This document shows, one piece after another, positions 25,232 to 34,962 of a DNA stretch of 64,000 nucleotides. The stretch covers positions 1 to 64,000 of the forward strand of contig JADJYE010000017.1 in the NCBI GenBank assembly GCA_016719945.1, written 5' to 3'. Made by a program: the position numbers and the translations under genes. Below the pieces are notes generated by a model. That model had not been told where the DNA came from, did not search any database, and was given only the letters and a program-made list of their open reading frames with translations. The DNA is from Polyangiaceae bacterium. GTDB lineage: Bacteria > Myxococcota_A > Polyangia > Polyangiales > Polyangiaceae. The number at the start of each line of letters is the position of its first letter. The first letter of the stretch is position 1.

Positions 25232-27739
25232 TCAGGTCTTGGAGCGCAGCACGTGGACGAACAAGCGGATCGCGAAGAACTCGTGGTTGGGGCCCGACTT
25301 GTGATCCGCGGCGCTCCCGGTGAAGCCGATGTTGAGCGGGACCACGTTGACCTTGGCGCCCCAGAAGTGGACGTCCGCGAGCGTCACGCCGATCTTCGTG
25401 TTGTGCAGCTCGTAGCCGACGCCGAGCGCGATGGCCGCCCGGTTTCCGCGCCACATCTCGATGTGAGCCCCGTTCACGGTGCTCTCCTTCGTGCCACCCC
25501 ACACCAGCTCGCCCTTGATGACCGACGCGCTGGAGGAGAACATCGAGTGATACTCGGCGGAGAAGGTGTGCGCGCCGAGGTTCCAGTTCATCGCCTGGGT
25601 GACCTTCAGGTCGACGTTGCCCGCCGTGGTCTCCGTCTTGGGACCATTGACCGTGATGGTCTCTCCAGCCTTCGATTTGACGATCTGGTCGCCGGCCACG
25701 AACTGAAAATCGCCCCCTGAGATCTCGGACTCATAGGTCTTGCGGACGAACGTGCGATCGCCGAGCACCGCCTCGAGGTCGGTCTGGAAGACGTGCTGGG
25801 TCTTGGTCGCTCCGTAGGTCTCCTTGACGTCCCCTGCGACCCGCTCGAAGAGCGTGTTGTTGTGGGTGTAGGAAGCCGGCAGCTGGACGTGCGTGTTCTC
25901 GGTGTTCTCCAGGTGGATCTTGGTGGAGCCCGTCACTTTGTAGGTGAGCTCGCCGTAATAGGTCTCCTTGGCGGCGCCGACCACGTCGAGGAACCAAGGG
26001 CCCGCCGAATAGGTGCGGTACTCACCGCCGTGCGCGCGGATCTGCATGTCGGCGCCAGCGATGAAGTTCAGGTTCTTTCCGGCGCAGATCTCGGTGCTCC
26101 CCTTCGTCCACAGCTGCGCGCTGTAGGCGCCCAGGTCCTTCGCGTTGGGGCCCGACACGGGTGTGTCTGGTGAGCTCTGCGCGGTGAGGCCGAAGGCGCC
26201 GTCAGGCCGCGCGCAGCCGAGGTAGAGGTTGGCGCTGAGGCCCCCCGCGGGGCTGAAGACGTTCAGCCACTCCTTGCCCTTCTGATCCTCGAGGGTGAAG
26301 AAGTTGCCGCTGCCCGTCTGGACGATGTTCTGGGTGCGGTTCTGGTCGACGACCTTGCTCATGGTCGTCGCGTTGGGCACCACCCCGACGATGACCGGCC
26401 GATCGGGGTCGCCGCCGAGGAACGCGCAGATGACCTCGGTGCCCTTCCTGAGCGGAAAGTGGAAGCCCTCCACCGAGCCCGCGTGGGGCTGGGCCATTCG
26501 AACTCGGGTCGAGGCGTTGCCGTCCTTGTTGGGGCTCTCGTCATAGTGGAGCTTCAGGACGTATCGCCCCTCGTCGTCGATCTGCGCATAGGGGCTCGTG
26601 CTGGGGCCGTCGATCGTGGCGTTCTCGAAGCCGTCGATCTGCGGCCACGGCGTGACCGACGCGCCGCGAAACTGCGTCTCGGCCTCGATCGCGTCGATCT
26701 CGACCGAATACACGTCGCGGTGCGAGACCTTCGGCAGCAGCGCGCCCCACTCTTCGCCCAGCGAGGGCTCGACGCCCACGTGCCGGGCCTCGGTGATCAG
26801 GTAGGCCCGGTTCATCGAGCCGCGCGGGTGGTCGTACAGGTCGAACGTGTAGCCGGCGCGCAGGTGGGCAGCCGCTCCCGTGGCCTTGTAGGTGATGGCG
26901 CGCGCGAGCACCTCCTCCGAGCGCAGACGCGCGAGACGGGTCGCGGCGTCGGGCGTGAAGACGCGCGCGCCATAGGTGGCGAGCTCGCCCAGGCCTTGCG
27001 CTGAGATCGCCGCCGTGCCGACCACCTCGAGGCCGGGCTTCATGTAGTCGTAGTCCTTGATTCGAATGCCAGCCGGCGTCGCCGAGCTGCGCCTCGACAG
27101 CTCGCGGAACGAGTCGCGGGCGGTGCCGTCCCCCTCGTGCTGCGGGAAGTACCTCACGGCCTTCGAGCGAAGCGAGGTGTGCGCGGTCTTCGCGTCGACG
27201 ATGACGACCCTCTCGACGTCGCCCTCTTGATCGAAATAATACGTCCACCCCTCGCGCTCCATCCAGCGGTGGAGGAAGTCGAGGTCGCTCTCCTTGTATT
27301 GGGAGACGTGCTCCTCGGTCGGGGGAGGATCGGCCAGCGTCAGCTCGAAGTCCGTGCCCTCCGCGAGCTGATATTCGGAGAGGACCTGAGCGACGATGTC
27401 GCGCAGCGCGAGCTTGGTGAACACCCGCGAGTGGCTCGACTCGGCGAGCCCCGCGAGGCGCGGAGTGAGCGTCGCTCGGTACAGCGAGAGCTTGCCCTCC
27501 ATCCGCAGGAGGCTGAATGCCGAGATGTGACCGTGGAACGCCATCGGCCCTTGCTCGGGAAGCTCGACGACCAGGCTCGCCTTCGCCCCGATGACGTCGA
27601 GGAGCTCGAGCGCCCCCGCGTCGGCGCAGGTGAGGTAGACGTCCGCGGTGAAGGGCCTGCCGAGCCGCTCTCTGGCCTCGAAGCCAATGGTCTTTGCGGC
27701 CTCGGGGATCGCGCCTGACTTGAGCTGGAAGATCGACAT
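25232..27739 (-). CDS. vgrG: T6SS tip protein VgrG (first of three paralogues by coordinate)
   Basis: An 835-aa product. Residues 1-330 are the gp27-like VgrG domain (YKESDLDFLHRWMEREGWTY, IRIKDYDYMKPGLEVVG). The gp5-like OB region follows at about 380-470 (RVRMAQPHAGSVEGFHFPLR, GTEVICAFLGGDPDRPVIVG). The beta-helix spike and a C-terminal extension of about 200 aa come after it. The extension (THTFSAEYHSMFSSSASVIK, VGYELHNTKIGVTLADVHFW) shows no enzyme motif I know. VgrG trimers cap the Hcp tube and carry effectors. Nine bases separate it from the next vgrG, so one transcript is likely. Confidence 0.93.
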   Translation of the reverse strand: MSIFQLKSGAIPEAAKTIGFEARERLGRPFTADVYLTCADAGALELLDVIGAKASLVVELPEQGPMAFHGHISAFSLLRMEGKLSLYRATLTPRLAGLAESSHSRVFTKLALRDIVAQVLSEYQLAEGTDFELTLADPPPTEEHVSQYKESDLDFLHRWMEREGWTYYFDQEGDVERVVIVDAKTAHTSLRSKAVRYFPQHEGDGTARDSFRELSRRSSATPAGIRIKDYDYMKPGLEVVGTAAISAQGLGELATYGARVFTPDAATRLARLRSEEVLARAITYKATGAAAHLRAGYTFDLYDHPRGSMNRAYLITEARHVGVEPSLGEEWGALLPKVSHRDVYSVEIDAIEAETQFRGASVTPWPQIDGFENATIDGPSTSPYAQIDDEGRYVLKLHYDESPNKDGNASTRVRMAQPHAGSVEGFHFPLRKGTEVICAFLGGDPDRPVIVGVVPNATTMSKVVDQNRTQNIVQTGSGNFFTLEDQKGKEWLNVFSPAGGLSANLYLGCARPDGAFGLTAQSSPDTPVSGPNAKDLGAYSAQLWTKGSTEICAGKNLNFIAGADMQIRAHGGEYRTYSAGPWFLDVVGAAKETYYGELTYKVTGSTKIHLENTENTHVQLPASYTHNNTLFERVAGDVKETYGATKTQHVFQTDLEAVLGDRTFVRKTYESEISGGDFQFVAGDQIVKSKAGETITVNGPKTETTAGNVDLKVTQAMNWNLGAHTFSAEYHSMFSSSASVIKGELVWGGTKESTVNGAHIEMWRGNRAAIALGVGYELHNTKIGVTLADVHFWGAKVNVVPLNIGFTGSAADHKSGPNHEFFAIRLFVHVLRSKT

Positions 27740-27748
27740 GATTCGCCC

Positions 27749-30262
27749 TCAGTTGACGCTGCCACCCTGAACGTCGGAGGCGATCCCGCCGACTTTGACC
27801 CACGCGACCCCGGCGTCGAACACGAACGCGACGATCTTGTCCTCGAAGCCGGTGATGCCGATCGACATCCCCGACGCCGCGCCGATCAAGCCGCTGAAGC
27901 TCAGCTTGGCCTTGTTGAGCTCGAGCATGATCGTGTTGCTGATCGCCGTCTTGATGGAGGCGCCGAGCTCCAGGTGGAACGCGCCGACCATCCCGATCTT
28001 GGCGCCGATGACCGTCTCGCAGCGGTGGTTCGTGATCGTCTCGAACCAGCTCGACTGGACCTGCTTGTCGAAGTTGCCCTGGATGGTGAGCGTCACGTCG
28101 TCGGCGTTCCAGGTGTAGTTGTTCACCACCTTCTCCTTCTTGTCGCCGCCGACGTCGATCTTCTGCGACGCGGTGATGGTGTGCGTCGCGGCGCCGCCGA
28201 TGGTGATCTTCTCGTCGCCGAGCACCCACGAGTAGTGGCCCGCCTTGATCGTCTCCTTGTGGAGCGCGCCCATCGTCTCCTTCGAGTCGCCGAGCACCAC
28301 CTGGGTGAGGTTCTGCTTGTAGTCGTGCGTGGCCGCGCCGGTGGCCGTCATCTTGGTCGTCGCGTTCTCCTTGATGACCGTCGGCCCCGTGATGGTGACG
28401 TCGAGGGTGTTCTCGTATTGGTAGTCAGCCGCGAGGTGGACGCGCTGGGTGAGCGTCTTGGTATACGTCTCGAAGGCGTTGCCGCCGACGTCGCGGAACC
28501 AGGCACCCTCGCAGAACCAGTGGAACTCCCCGCTGTGCGAGCGGATCTGCACGTCGCCGCCAGCGTTCTCGTTGATGTTCCCGCCGGCGTACAGCTCGCC
28601 CGAGCCCTGAGTGCGCAGCTGCACGCTGAAGGGCCCCAGCTCCTTCGCGTTGGGCCCGCTCTCGGCGCACGCGGGGGCGCACTGCGCCGTGAGGCCAAAG
28701 CCTCCTTCGGGGCGAGGCGGCCCGAGGTACAGGTTCGACTCGAGCGCGCCGGCCGGGGTGTAGATGCTGATCCACTCGGCGCCCTGCTGGTCTTCGCAGA
28801 CGAGCCAGTTCTTGCTGCCCGATTGGAAGACGTTCTGGGTGTGGTTCGACGCGACCACCGGGCTGGGCGTGACGGCGTTGGGCAGCGCGCCCACGATGAT
28901 GGGCCGATCTGGGTCGCCCCCCAGGAACGAGCAGATGACCTCTGTGCCCTTGCGCAGGGGCAGGTGGAAGCCCTCGGGCGCTCCGCCGTGGGGCTGCGCC
29001 ATGCGCAGCCAGGTGCTGGCCTTGCCGTCCTTGTCGGGTGACTCGTCGAACTTGAACTTCGCCTTGTACCGACCGTCGTCATCGATCTGCGCGTAGGGGC
29101 TCGACGCGGGGCCGTCGACGATCGCGTTCTCGAAGCCATCGACCTGCGGCCACTTCGCGCGCCGTCGCGCGCGGAACTGGAGGTCGGACGAGATGAACGA
29201 GATCTCGAGCCGGTAGACCTGATCACCCTTCAACGCAGGGACCGCCTTGCCCCAGGACTTGGAGAGCGAGGGTTGGTACCCGTAGTGGGTGGCCGCGGTG
29301 CACAGGAACGTACGGTTGAGCTCCGGGCGAGGGTGGCTCGTGAGGTCGAAGAGGTAACCCGCTCGTACGTTCATCGGGGCGCCCGTGCCGCCGAGGACGT
29401 CCTCGTTGGCCTTCAGCTCCTCCGCGCGGATCGTCGCCAGGCGCTGGCCGTCGGCGCTGGAGAAGAAGCGATAGCCGTACGTCGCCAGGTCGCCCATCCC
29501 CTGGGGGGAGACGGCGGCCCGCCCCGACAGCTCGAGCCCGGGCTTCGCGTAGTCGTAGTCGGTGAGGCGCACGCCCGCGGGCATCAGCCGCAGCCGCTGG
29601 GTCACGTTGTCGAACGCGTCGCTGGCCGAGCCGTCCGCGCCGCTCTGCGGCACATAGCGGATGGGCGACGCGCGCAGCGACTCGTGCGCCGAGCGATCGT
29701 CGGTCACGATGAGCTTGTCTTTGCCGCCCTCGTGCTCGAAGTAGTAGTACCAACCCTCGCGCTCGAACCACCGGCTCAGAAAATCGAAGCTCGACTCCTT
29801 GTATTGGGTGACGTGCTCCTCCTTGGGGAGGGGGCTCGAGATCTTCAGCTCGAAGTCCTCTCCGGCGATGAGCCCAGACTCCTCGAGCACCGCGGTCGCG
29901 ATCTCCTCGAGCGTCTTTTGGGTCCACACCCGGCTGTGGACCGACTGCGTGAGCAGCCACAGCTGGGGCGACAGCCGCACGCGATAGAGCGCCAGGTCGG
30001 CCTCCATCCTCAACAGCTCCATGGCGGTCACCGTGCCGGCGACCTGCATCGGCGGGATCACGACGTCGAGCAGCGACTCGCTGAACCGCACGTCGAGGCT
30101 CGCGCGCGTGAGGAGCAGCTCCTCGACGTCGAGCTCCGTCTCCTCCTTGAGGACGACGTAGAGGTCGAGCTCGAACAGCTCCGAGATGCCCTCCTTGTGC
30201 TTGAAGCCGACACAGCTCCCCTTGACCGGAAGCGCGCCCCACGAAAGCTCGAAGACAGCCAT
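27749..30262 (-). CDS. vgrG: T6SS tip protein VgrG (second paralogue)
   Basis: Start at ATG 30262 (MAVFELSWGALPVKGSCVGF); the same frame stays open upstream across the neighbouring gene, but that part is a shadow. The 837-aa product has a gp27-like domain (YKESSFDFLSRWFEREGWYY, VRLTDYDYAKPGLELSG), OB region (RMAQPHGGAPEGFHLPLRKG, PDRPIIVGALPNAVTPSPVV) and Thr-rich beta-helix. Its own C-terminus (KLSFSGLIGAASGMSIGITG) is unlike those of the other two. The divergent tails suggest different cargo or a hetero-trimer. Paralogy with its neighbours is clear along the first 600 residues. Confidence 0.93.
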   Translation of the reverse strand: MAVFELSWGALPVKGSCVGFKHKEGISELFELDLYVVLKEETELDVEELLLTRASLDVRFSESLLDVVIPPMQVAGTVTAMELLRMEADLALYRVRLSPQLWLLTQSVHSRVWTQKTLEEIATAVLEESGLIAGEDFELKISSPLPKEEHVTQYKESSFDFLSRWFEREGWYYYFEHEGGKDKLIVTDDRSAHESLRASPIRYVPQSGADGSASDAFDNVTQRLRLMPAGVRLTDYDYAKPGLELSGRAAVSPQGMGDLATYGYRFFSSADGQRLATIRAEELKANEDVLGGTGAPMNVRAGYLFDLTSHPRPELNRTFLCTAATHYGYQPSLSKSWGKAVPALKGDQVYRLEISFISSDLQFRARRRAKWPQVDGFENAIVDGPASSPYAQIDDDGRYKAKFKFDESPDKDGKASTWLRMAQPHGGAPEGFHLPLRKGTEVICSFLGGDPDRPIIVGALPNAVTPSPVVASNHTQNVFQSGSKNWLVCEDQQGAEWISIYTPAGALESNLYLGPPRPEGGFGLTAQCAPACAESGPNAKELGPFSVQLRTQGSGELYAGGNINENAGGDVQIRSHSGEFHWFCEGAWFRDVGGNAFETYTKTLTQRVHLAADYQYENTLDVTITGPTVIKENATTKMTATGAATHDYKQNLTQVVLGDSKETMGALHKETIKAGHYSWVLGDEKITIGGAATHTITASQKIDVGGDKKEKVVNNYTWNADDVTLTIQGNFDKQVQSSWFETITNHRCETVIGAKIGMVGAFHLELGASIKTAISNTIMLELNKAKLSFSGLIGAASGMSIGITGFEDKIVAFVFDAGVAWVKVGGIASDVQGGSVN

Positions 30263-30270
30263 GGGAACCC

Positions 30271-32787
30271 TCAGATCTCGATGGTGAACGCGGTGTTGAA
30301 CTCGACGATGTCGGCCTGGTTGTGCATCGGCTTGGCCTCCACCTTGATGAGCTGAGCCGTGAGCTCGGCGCCGGCGCGCACCATCGACAGGCCCGTGAGG
30401 CCAATGTCGATGATCGTCGCGCTCGCGCGCAGGATGGCGACGTCGAGCATGTCGGTGGCGTTGATGGCGAGCCTCGCTCCCCACCATTTGTCGTGGAACA
30501 TCCCGAAGGAGAGGTCGAGCTTGAGCGCCGTGGCCTCGAACTTGACCCCGTGGATGATCTCGACCTCTTTCTGGGCGCTCAGGTTGTACGCGCCCGTGAC
30601 GTTGAGGCTGAAGGTCCCGCCGACGTCCCAGGTCACCGCGGCGGTCGTCTCCGTCTTGGCGCCGCCGGTGATCGTGCGCAGCTGGTCGCCGCCGACCTTC
30701 AGCTCCTGCCCGCCGGATTTGACGGTGATCTTGTGGGTGGTCGTGGTCGTCGTCTTCTGGTCGCCGACCACCAGCTCGTACAGGCCGTTGTCGATGTCCT
30801 CTTTGTGCTTCGCCGCGATCTTCTCTTTGTGGTCCGACTTGAAGAGGTAGGTCGCGTTCTGCTTCACGAACGTCGTCAGCGTCTGGTCGTAGGTGCGGGT
30901 CACCGGCTTGTCGACCGTGAGGTTGTAGTCGGCGGCGTACTTGCGATCGGCCTTCTTCTTCACGCGGTAGTGCAGCGTGTTCTCGTAGTTCTCGATCGCC
31001 GGCCCGCACACGTCGAGGTACCAGTCCCCGGAGGACCAGGTGCGAAAGTCGCCGCCCTGGGAGCGCATCTGCACGCTGGCGCCGGCGTTCACGTTGATGT
31101 TCCCGCCGGCGTAGACCTCGAGGTTGCCGTCGGTGCGCAGCTGGAAGGCGTACGGACCGTTCTCGGTGGCGTTCGCGCCCTTCTCGGCGACCGCGGGCGC
31201 GTCGGGGCAGGTGAGCGCGTACCCGCCCTCTTTTCGGGGGACGCCGAGGTAGAGGCTCGCGTTCAGCCCGCCGGCCGGTGAATAGAGGTGGAACCACTCG
31301 GCGCTCTGCTTGTCCTCGGCGACGATCCAGTTCTCGCTGCCGGTCTGGACGACGTTCTGCGAATGGTTGGACGCGACCACCTTGCTCGGGGTCACGGCGT
31401 TGGGCGCCACGTAGGTGATGACGGGGCGGTCCGGGTCGCCGCCGAGGAACTGAATGATGACCTCGGTGCCCTTGCGGAGCGGAAAATGGAAGCCCTCTAC
31501 GGTGCCGCCGTGCGGCTGGGCCATTCGAACCCACGTGGAGGCCTTGCCGTCGCGGAGGGTGCCCTCGTCGTACTTGAGCTTCACGTTGTAGCGCCCTTGG
31601 TCGTCGATCTGCCCATAGGGGCTCGACGCGGCGCCATCGACGACGCCGTTCTCGAAGCCGTCGATGCGAGGCCACTGGGTGACCCTCGCTGCGCGGAACT
31701 GCAGCTCGCTCTCGATCGCGCGGATCTCGATCCGATACACGTCGGGCTGGGGGGGAATAGGGATCAGCTCGCCCCAGGCGGGGCCGAGCGAGGGCTGATA
31801 GCCGAGGTGCCGCACCGAGGTAAGCAGGTAGCTCCGGTTCATCTCGGGCCGCGGGTGGTGCGCGAGGTCGAAGAGGTGGCCGGACAACATGAGGGTGGCC
31901 GCCCCGCGTCCGGTGAAGGTGCTCTCCCTCGCCTTCAGCTCCTCGGCGCGGATGGTCGCGATGCGCGCGGCGTCGTCCGGGGTGAAGAGGCGCGCGCCAT
32001 AGTCGACGAGCTGGCCAATGCCCTGTTGCCCCGCCTCCCCCGAGCCCTTCACGGCGAGGGTCGGCTTCATGTAGTCGTAGTCGCGGACCTCGAGGCGCGA
32101 CGGGACCAAGCGCTTGTCGGCGGCGAAGTCGAGGAGCAGGTTGGACAGGCTGCGATCTTGCTCGCCAGAGGGGGAGTAGCGAACCGGCTGCTGGCGGCGC
32201 GACTTGTGGGCAGAGGGCGCGTCGGCGACGACGAGCTTGTCTTTGCCGTCCTCGTGCTCGAAGAAGTAGTACCAACCCTCGCGCTCCATCCAGCGGGTGA
32301 TGAAGGCGAGGTTCGTCTCGCGGTATTGGGAGACGTGCTCCTCGGCAGCGGGCTCGGCAGAGAGCCTGAACTCGACGTCGTCGCCCTCGAGCAGGCCGTG
32401 CTCGGAGAGCACCTCGGCGACGATCTCCTTGATGCTGCGCTTGGTCCAGATGCGGCTATGGCTGGAGAGCAGGAGCTGCCAGACGCGGGACACGAGCGCG
32501 GCGCGGTAGAGCGCGTTCCCGTCGGAGGTGCGGATCAGCTCCAGCTCCGCGATCATCCCGTGGAGCTCGAAGGGCGGCGCGGCGATCTCGAGGACCGTCG
32601 GCGTTCCCAGCTGGATCTTGAGGGAGGCGTTGGCGCCGACGACCTCCTTGAGGTCGAGGTCGTCGCTCGCGGGGATCGTCAGATAGACGTCGAACCACAG
32701 CGGCCGCGACAGCTCCTCTCTGCCGTCGAAGCCGATGCAGACCGAGCTCTGGGGGAGGGCACCGCACGTCAGTTCGAAGGTTGCCAT
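30271..32787 (-). CDS. vgrG: T6SS tip protein VgrG (third paralogue, promoter-proximal)
   Basis: An 838-aa product: gp27-like domain (YRETNLAFITRWMEREGWYY, LEVRDYDYMKPTLAVKG), OB region (RMAQPHGGTVEGFHFPLRKG, GGDPDRPVITYVAPNAVTPS), beta-helix repeats (KTTTTTTHKITVKSGGQELK) and a tail with hydrophobic stretches (ILRASATIIDIGLTGLSMVR). It is the first vgrG in the operon, nine bases after the PAAR-like gene, which should encode the sharp cap of the spike. Confidence 0.93.
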   Translation of the reverse strand: MATFELTCGALPQSSVCIGFDGREELSRPLWFDVYLTIPASDDLDLKEVVGANASLKIQLGTPTVLEIAAPPFELHGMIAELELIRTSDGNALYRAALVSRVWQLLLSSHSRIWTKRSIKEIVAEVLSEHGLLEGDDVEFRLSAEPAAEEHVSQYRETNLAFITRWMEREGWYYFFEHEDGKDKLVVADAPSAHKSRRQQPVRYSPSGEQDRSLSNLLLDFAADKRLVPSRLEVRDYDYMKPTLAVKGSGEAGQQGIGQLVDYGARLFTPDDAARIATIRAEELKARESTFTGRGAATLMLSGHLFDLAHHPRPEMNRSYLLTSVRHLGYQPSLGPAWGELIPIPPQPDVYRIEIRAIESELQFRAARVTQWPRIDGFENGVVDGAASSPYGQIDDQGRYNVKLKYDEGTLRDGKASTWVRMAQPHGGTVEGFHFPLRKGTEVIIQFLGGDPDRPVITYVAPNAVTPSKVVASNHSQNVVQTGSENWIVAEDKQSAEWFHLYSPAGGLNASLYLGVPRKEGGYALTCPDAPAVAEKGANATENGPYAFQLRTDGNLEVYAGGNINVNAGASVQMRSQGGDFRTWSSGDWYLDVCGPAIENYENTLHYRVKKKADRKYAADYNLTVDKPVTRTYDQTLTTFVKQNATYLFKSDHKEKIAAKHKEDIDNGLYELVVGDQKTTTTTTHKITVKSGGQELKVGGDQLRTITGGAKTETTAAVTWDVGGTFSLNVTGAYNLSAQKEVEIIHGVKFEATALKLDLSFGMFHDKWWGARLAINATDMLDVAILRASATIIDIGLTGLSMVRAGAELTAQLIKVEAKPMHNQADIVEFNTAFTIEI

Positions 32788-32796
32788 AGCAGCGCC

Positions 32797-33183
32797 TCAG
32801 GGCTTGAGGATGAGGACCTTGATTTGGGCTGGCACGAGGGTCATGCCAGGGCTGTTGATCAAGTTCTGGGCGTTGACGGTCGTCATGCGCGTCGCAGGGA
32901 TGCCGTGGATCAACATGGTGAACGCGCCGATGACCGGCTGGGTCGGCGCCATGACCGTCTGCGAGATCAGCCCCATCAGCACGCCCGGCGTGTCGCCGAC
33001 CGAGATGAGAGGACGGGTCAGCAGGTTGTGGGCCGGCGTCAGCATCCAAAAAATCTTCGGAGAGAACGGCACCCCCGTCGGGCCGAACGAGATGTTCGGG
33101 TACGGGATCGGGAGCATGGGGGGGGTCTTACAAATATCGGGGAAGCCGATGTTGACCCCGCCGAGCTGCGAATTCGCGAACAT
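32797..33183 (-). CDS. PAAR-like tip protein (DUF4150 family)
   Basis: A 128-aa protein with the DUF4150 pattern: MFANSQLGGVNIGFPDICKT near the start, PIPYPNISFGPTGVPFSPKI, and repeated Pro/Gly turns. DUF4150 proteins replace classical PAAR proteins in many T6SS clusters and sharpen the VgrG spike. There is no C-terminal toxin extension, so it is a stand-alone cap. One such cap serves three VgrGs here. Confidence 0.88.
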   Translation of the reverse strand: MFANSQLGGVNIGFPDICKTPPMLPIPYPNISFGPTGVPFSPKIFWMLTPAHNLLTRPLISVGDTPGVLMGLISQTVMAPTQPVIGAFTMLIHGIPATRMTTVNAQNLINSPGMTLVPAQIKVLILKP

Positions 33184-33196
33184 CGCTACCTCCCAA

Positions 33197-33913
33197 TCAT
33201 CCGAAGTGGATCTGCTCGGCGTCGGCCTTGATCAGCTCTTCGGCCGTCATCACGGTGTTCTGGCTGCGCAGGCCGAGGCTCTGCTCGGCCTTGTAGTCGA
33301 TGTCTCCGGCGCGGAGGCTGTCGACCTCCTCGACGTTCCGGAAGCTGCGCTTCACCCTCGACAGGGTGCGTTCGAACACGCTCTCGAGCGTCGAGCCCTT
33401 GAGCTTGGTCTGCGCCATCTCCACGACGGCGCGTGCGCCCAGGGCGACGACCTCCTCTGCGTAGAGCTTCGCCCGCCCGACCGTCGCGCCGAGCTCCGAA
33501 GCCGCGAGCCTGACCTCACCCTTCGTGGCGACGTCGACGCCGTCGCGCGTGGTGAGCGAGAGGCGCCCTTGAGGGACGTGGACGAAGAGGTCGCCCGGCC
33601 CGGCGTTGAGGACGACCGGGGAGGCTGCGGCCCGGGAGAGCACGGCCAAGATGAAGGCCCCCTCTGGCGTCATCGCGCACAGCACGCGGTCGCCGACCTC
33701 GGGGCTGACCAAGCAGCTCACCGCCTTCTGTGCCGCCAGCTCGCGCTCGCCCAGCTGGACGGTCAGCCGCTCCGGGCCGGCCACGACCACCTGCGCGATT
33801 TCTTGGGTGATGGGCAGCGGCTTGGAGAACTGCGGCGGACCGATCTCGTCGAGGACGCTCGGCTCGTCGTGGATCGAGTCGGGGCTGGGCGGAGAAACGC
33901 TGCGCGCTGTCAT
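33197..33913 (-). CDS. DUF3540-family T6SS accessory protein
   Basis: ATG 33913 overlaps the stop of the upstream pentapeptide gene (ATGA); the frame open further upstream is a shadow of that gene. The 238-aa product has a beta-rich core (VAGPERLTVQLGERELAAQK, GDRVLCAMTPEGAFILAVLS) and an alpha-helical end (LESVFERTLSRVKRSFRNVE). DUF3540 genes sit beside VgrG, DUF2169 and DUF4150 genes and are thought to help effector loading. That role is from the family, not from motifs here. Confidence 0.82.
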   Translation of the reverse strand: MTARSVSPPSPDSIHDEPSVLDEIGPPQFSKPLPITQEIAQVVVAGPERLTVQLGERELAAQKAVSCLVSPEVGDRVLCAMTPEGAFILAVLSRAAASPVVLNAGPGDLFVHVPQGRLSLTTRDGVDVATKGEVRLAASELGATVGRAKLYAEEVVALGARAVVEMAQTKLKGSTLESVFERTLSRVKRSFRNVEEVDSLRAGDIDYKAEQSLGLRSQNTVMTAEELIKADAEQIHFG

Positions 33914-34962
33914 ACCGACGCCTTCCATTGCTCCGCCTCGCGGAGCTCCGTGTCCGTTCCTACGGCCGTGGCCTTCGAGATCCCCCACGTCGTCCCTGGA
34001 TCTTCGATCGAGTGCAGGCGTGTACGCAGCAGGGTCGCCCCGCCGAAGTCGCAGCCTTCGAGCTTGGCATAGGAGAAATCGGCGTACGTGAGGTCGGCGC
34101 CGCCGAGCTTGGCGCCGATGGCGTGCACGCGCTGGAACACCGCGAGCTGGAGGTCGGCCCTCGTGAGGTCGGTGCCGTGGAGCAGCGCTCCCGCGAACAC
34201 CGACTCTCTGAGCTTCGCGCCGGTGAAGGTCGTCTTGTCGAGCTTCGCCTCGGGGAACGCCGCGCGGAACCCGTTGACCCCGTCGAGGTGCGCCCCCGTG
34301 AGGTTCGCCCCCTTGAAGTTGCACTGCACGATGTTCGACCCTCGCAGGTCGACGCCGACCATCTCGCAGGACGGGAACTGGCTCAGCTCGATGTGGCGCT
34401 TCGACAGGTCTTGGCCCGACAGGTTCGCGCCGAACAGCATCACGTGGTCCAGCTTGGTGTCCTTGAGGTCGGCGCCCCGCAGGTCGGCCTTGGTGAAGCT
34501 GGCCATCTTGATGATCGCGCCGCCGAAGAGCGTGCCTTCGAAGCTCGCGTCGGTGAAGGCAGAGCGCTCGAGGTTGGCGCCCGAGAGGCTCGCCATGGCG
34601 AGGTCGCACTGGTGGTAGACGCTCGCGAACGCGTCGGCCTTCGGGAAGGCGGCGGCGGCGAGCACGCAGCGGACGAAGCGCGCGATCGCCATGAACGCGC
34701 CGTCGAACCGCGCGGCTCGCAGCGAGCACTGGTTGAACGTCGTGTGATGCAGATCGGACTCGGACAGATCCGCCCCGCCGAGATCACACTCCGAGAGGAT
34801 CGCCTCCTTGAGCTTCGCGCCCTTGAGGCGCGCGCCGGCGAGGTTGCACTTCTCGAAGATGCCGCCGCGCAGGTCGGCGCCCTCGAGGTCGGCGCCGGAG
34901 AGATCGAGCGCGGAGGCGACGTCGCCGCCGCGGACGAGCTCGGAGAGAGCGGCCTTATCCAA
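33910..34962 (-). CDS. Pentapeptide-repeat protein of the T6SS module
   Basis: TTG 34962 is proposed as start because it overlaps the end of the upstream gene (TTGGATAA) and begins LDKAALSELVRGGDV. The frame stays open to 35052, but that stretch overlaps the upstream coding sequence. The 350-aa product is almost entirely A(D/N)LxxA-type pentapeptide repeats (LSGADLEGADLRGGIFEKCN, GADLSESDLHHTTFNQCSLR), which form a right-handed quadrilateral beta-helix. No signal peptide. Proteins of this kind next to DUF2169 proteins probably act as effector adaptors or chaperones. Confidence 0.8.
   Translation of the reverse strand: MDKAALSELVRGGDVASALDLSGADLEGADLRGGIFEKCNLAGARLKGAKLKEAILSECDLGGADLSESDLHHTTFNQCSLRAARFDGAFMAIARFVRCVLAAAAFPKADAFASVYHQCDLAMASLSGANLERSAFTDASFEGTLFGGAIIKMASFTKADLRGADLKDTKLDHVMLFGANLSGQDLSKRHIELSQFPSCEMVGVDLRGSNIVQCNFKGANLTGAHLDGVNGFRAAFPEAKLDKTTFTGAKLRESVFAGALLHGTDLTRADLQLAVFQRVHAIGAKLGGADLTYADFSYAKLEGCDFGGATLLRTRLHSIEDPGTTWGISKATAVGTDTELREAEQWKASV

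Noticed and set aside
27749..32275. 1508-codon frame taken as one giant VgrG fusion
   Set aside because: Two VgrG genes share a frame by chance; the upstream part reads the other VgrG out of frame, and ATG 30262 is the real start.
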